Below, in pieces: positions 61,229 to 64,000 of a stretch of DNA of 64,000 bases. The position numbers and the translations under genes are program-made. The notes under the pieces were generated by a model. That model worked only from the letters and a program-made list of their open reading frames with translations, had not been told where the DNA came from and searched no databases. How positions within the stretch are numbered: the first letter of the stretch is position 1; each line of letters begins with the position of its first letter. Source of the DNA: Serinus canaria (Eukaryota; Chordata; Aves; Passeriformes; Fringillidae); NCBI RefSeq assembly GCF_022539315.1, contig NC_066313.1, forward strand, positions 66,591,934 to 66,655,933, in the 5' to 3' direction.

Positions 61229-64000
61229 TTTTATTTTGTTTTATAATTAAATGTGTTAAAGACCTGACTACCTCCTTTGGATTGAGCTCTTAAAATCAAC
61301 ACAAGCACTTATCAACAGAAAAAAAAAAAATCACTACTTACAAATTGCATGTCTTTACGTAAGAGTTAGGAGATTTTCAGCTGTCCTCCTGAAAAAGAGG
61401 GCAGTGCAATATGGCTGATGAGCTAGTGGCCACCTTACCTAGCTACTTTCTCTATTGTCATGTCTACTGGTGAATCCCAACCAACATTACTTATATTTCT
61501 TAAAAAGTGTTTCTATGGCTTTCTGCAGTAGTTTGTGCAATTCGTAAAAAGTGCTACACAGGCTCCAGCAGAGAACCTGCACGTTTACTACCCATGGGTG
61601 AAATCCACCCCATCAATCAAGGGTAAAAGATAAGGACTTTCAGACTGTGACTCTTTCCCCAACCACCTAAGGTGGGTGCTCTGGAAGTGCCAAGCACTGG
61701 CTGCAAGCGACCCCATAAACAGTGCACCCCCTGACTGTGGAGAGGACTTCAGTAATTCTGGTTACAGAATTGCAGTGGTAATGCTTGCTGTGGTATTTTT
61801 CCGGGATATAGAGGAAAAAAAAGAGTTTGAGGTCAGGTATTTAACTTCCTTGTCCTAACCTGCTGTACATTTAGACTCTGCCCAGTAATCTCCACCAAAA
61901 GAGGTGACCTTCTGAAATAAAATATTTCTATGGGATATAGATTTGTATTTTTGCTCTTCCTTATTTGAATAACAGACTTGAATACAGGTCTTCCTCTCAT
62001 CCAACAGCTGCAAGAAAAAAAAAAAAGCATCAGGTTTCCTACTTCCCAAAAAATCCCCCACAGAACACCACATGAAACCAGTTTCAGAAAATCAAAATTG
62101 TCCTGACAATGAAAAGGGAAAAAATTTTACATTTTCAAAAAATCACACAATGAAAACTGTTTCCCCTTGCAGTTCTGTTTAACACTCTACAGCAATATAT
62201 AAGGTATTTCAGTGTTCAGATGCCAGGGGAATATGTCTTCTGAGCTGACCTAGCTGCTGGCAATTCTGGTACTAATTAAATAAGCTACAGTGGTTTAGCA
62301 ACACAAAGGTAATCCTACAAGATATGGTAAAACCTTTATACCAATGACTTTACTGACAGAATGAAAGTCTCAAAGTCACTGTGAAAACTGACTTTTCATA
62401 ATCAATCATAATTTTATGATTTTTCTTCTTGTTCATTTATGTTTTGTATTTATAATGCTATTTAATAGGTTCAGAAGATCTAAGACTTTCTTATAGACTG
62501 GTAATATGTTCTTTATTTATCTATGGGTGTGCACAGTGTTAAAAGTGCAGAGGGAGGTCCTAAAATATACTGAAAATAATTATTGTCATTGTCTTCAGAT
62601 GCTGAGATATTCACGTTGCTAGCATATTTGGTTATGGTTTGGGGAAACAGTGTGCATGATCATTTCCATGAATTCCACCAAAAAATGCAGATTTTCAGAT
62701 GTAATTCTTATCCATATTCTTATGTCACGGAACTACTCACATATTGCCTTTAATGTTCTCAGAACTTAAAGTAGCATTAATATTATTGTAATGACAAACC
62801 AAGATGTATTTCAGGATATCTGCAATCCTTTACCCTTCCTAAAAATTTTTTTTGCTCTCTTATGTGTTCATTATTGTTACATAATAATCATATATTTAGC
62901 AAAGCAGTACAGAAAAGAGGGACTACATTCTATTATACAAGAAAATAGATGGGGGTGGGAGTCGTATTTGTTTTTCTTTTAATAATGGGTGCAATGAGGA
63001 AAATGTTCAAGCAAGCAGGTGGATCATCAGTCTCACTTTTTGCATGGAGAATAAGGAGTGAAGCCAGTTAGGGAAATCATTGCCATTATATTTTAGGTAC
63101 TGTTATTCCATGGTAGAGAAAGTACTTTGGACATTACTTCAGAATATCTGGAACTTTGTCAAGACAAATCCAAAAAGCTTCAAGTATTGAAATGGTTAGG
63201 GGGAAAGAGTCCATCATCACCAGAAGATGGGCACTCAGAGTTCAGAGCACAGGACTATCTTTCTGATCTGTGTTTACACAGTGCCAGAAGAACGTGCCCT
63301 TTGACTGCGTTTATCTGCCCTAAACTACATATCTTTACATGTAGGACCACCTGTGTAAGATCACCACTCCAGGCTTCTAGTACAATACACAAATGGAAAC
63401 AAACACCTCTGGGGATACTTCACAAAATCCATTTTTGATGCTTATGTTATGGAAAGATGAATTCCTCTCTGAACATGACACATGGGCTGTCACTACACTG
63501 AGGCAATGGCTGCTCCTCTGACGAGTGTGCGTGGTGCCTGGAACAAGAGAGCTCTAGTCCCTGACTATCCCTAGCATGGCAAGGTGCTGCTGCAATGGAA
63601 ATATTACAGTCCTGAAAGTGCTAAGATCAGATTCCAGTGCCTTAGTAGGTTTTGTAGAAGCAAGTCCTCTGAGAGACTTAGAGATGATAATTTTTAGTTG
63701 TGTTAATAAAAGCACTTAATTCTTTGAAGCAAAGAACTTTTGGTGGGGCAAAATGGAATTTACCAAGCCTCCATGATTAACATTTCTAATCTTCAAAATA
63801 CATACAATATCATATATTTATTTAACAGCCCTTTCATCACTTTAGTGATGATAGTGTGAAACAAAAAGGCTGGAGAAGACGTCACCGTGCAAAAATAATT
63901 ATAATTAGGAACTGAGGGGTAGTAAATAAATCATCTTCTATGTTGCTTTCTTCTTTTCTCTTTCATTTTGGGTATATTTTCACACACTGGTTCCAGGATT
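61229..64000. other. Unique AT-rich stretch, no gene seen
   Basis: I see no gene, RNA gene or nameable transposon to the end of the window. The 103-codon plus frame at 63127-63438 is the longest and has no motif, no transmembrane segment and no splice context. A small hairpin (TCATCAC/GTGATGA) lies at 63834-63851. Confidence 0.5.

Noticed and set aside
1..64000. CRISPR arrays, operons, tRNA or rRNA genes
   Set aside because: No regularly spaced repeats with unique spacers and no tRNA or rRNA signature. The sequence is clearly vertebrate.

Overview
The window looks like ordinary AT-rich bird chromosomal DNA. The evidence is several fragments of the CR1 retrotransposon, which end in the characteristic tail close to TATGATTCTA, and four solo-LTR-like relics from two families that I recognise from memory as avian. 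I see no Alu and no recent L1 in the mammalian style. No intact protein-coding gene is visible. The open reading frames are short, scattered over all frames, or produced by simple repeats or retroelements. The window is best read as a gene desert or a very large intron.

Layout. Positions 1-4430: CR1 tail, then unique DNA, then an old LTR of 'family A' on the plus strand. 4430-10215: unique DNA, then a 'family B' LTR (8957-9540, plus) lying next to a minus-strand copy of family A (9574-10210). 13895-14262: a 370-bp pentanucleotide array whose unit changes in steps from ATCCT to ACCCT to ATCCC. 17131-18363: the 3' end of an endogenous retrovirus, namely a broken env (C-terminal SU plus TM), a polypurine tract and a complete 3' LTR. 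The rest of the provirus is missing. 21810-22376: a second, more decayed family B LTR. 24660-25097: CR1. 28000-36500: mostly repeat-poor DNA with a 59-bp exon-like block, a local CpG cluster with a YY1-type site, a 66-nt near-perfect hairpin, a 218-bp element with 15-bp terminal inverted repeats, and a block rich in TAATTA. 42480-43330, 51180-51690 and 59430-59730: repeat-poor stretches that look like conserved noncoding elements. 46348-46387: a 40-T run. 47725-48011: a CCTCT array. 53495-55440: a decayed LINE ORF2 of L1/Tx1 type. 61058-61228: CR1 on the minus strand.

The most unusual item is the L1/Tx1-like ORF2 relic. Blocks of reverse transcriptase, the RYLQIRH motif and the C-terminal Cys/His region occur in the right order on one strand but in different frames. 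Such elements are rare and decayed in birds compared with CR1. No working multi-gene system is visible. All element boundaries are read by eye and are approximate unless a terminal motif is named.
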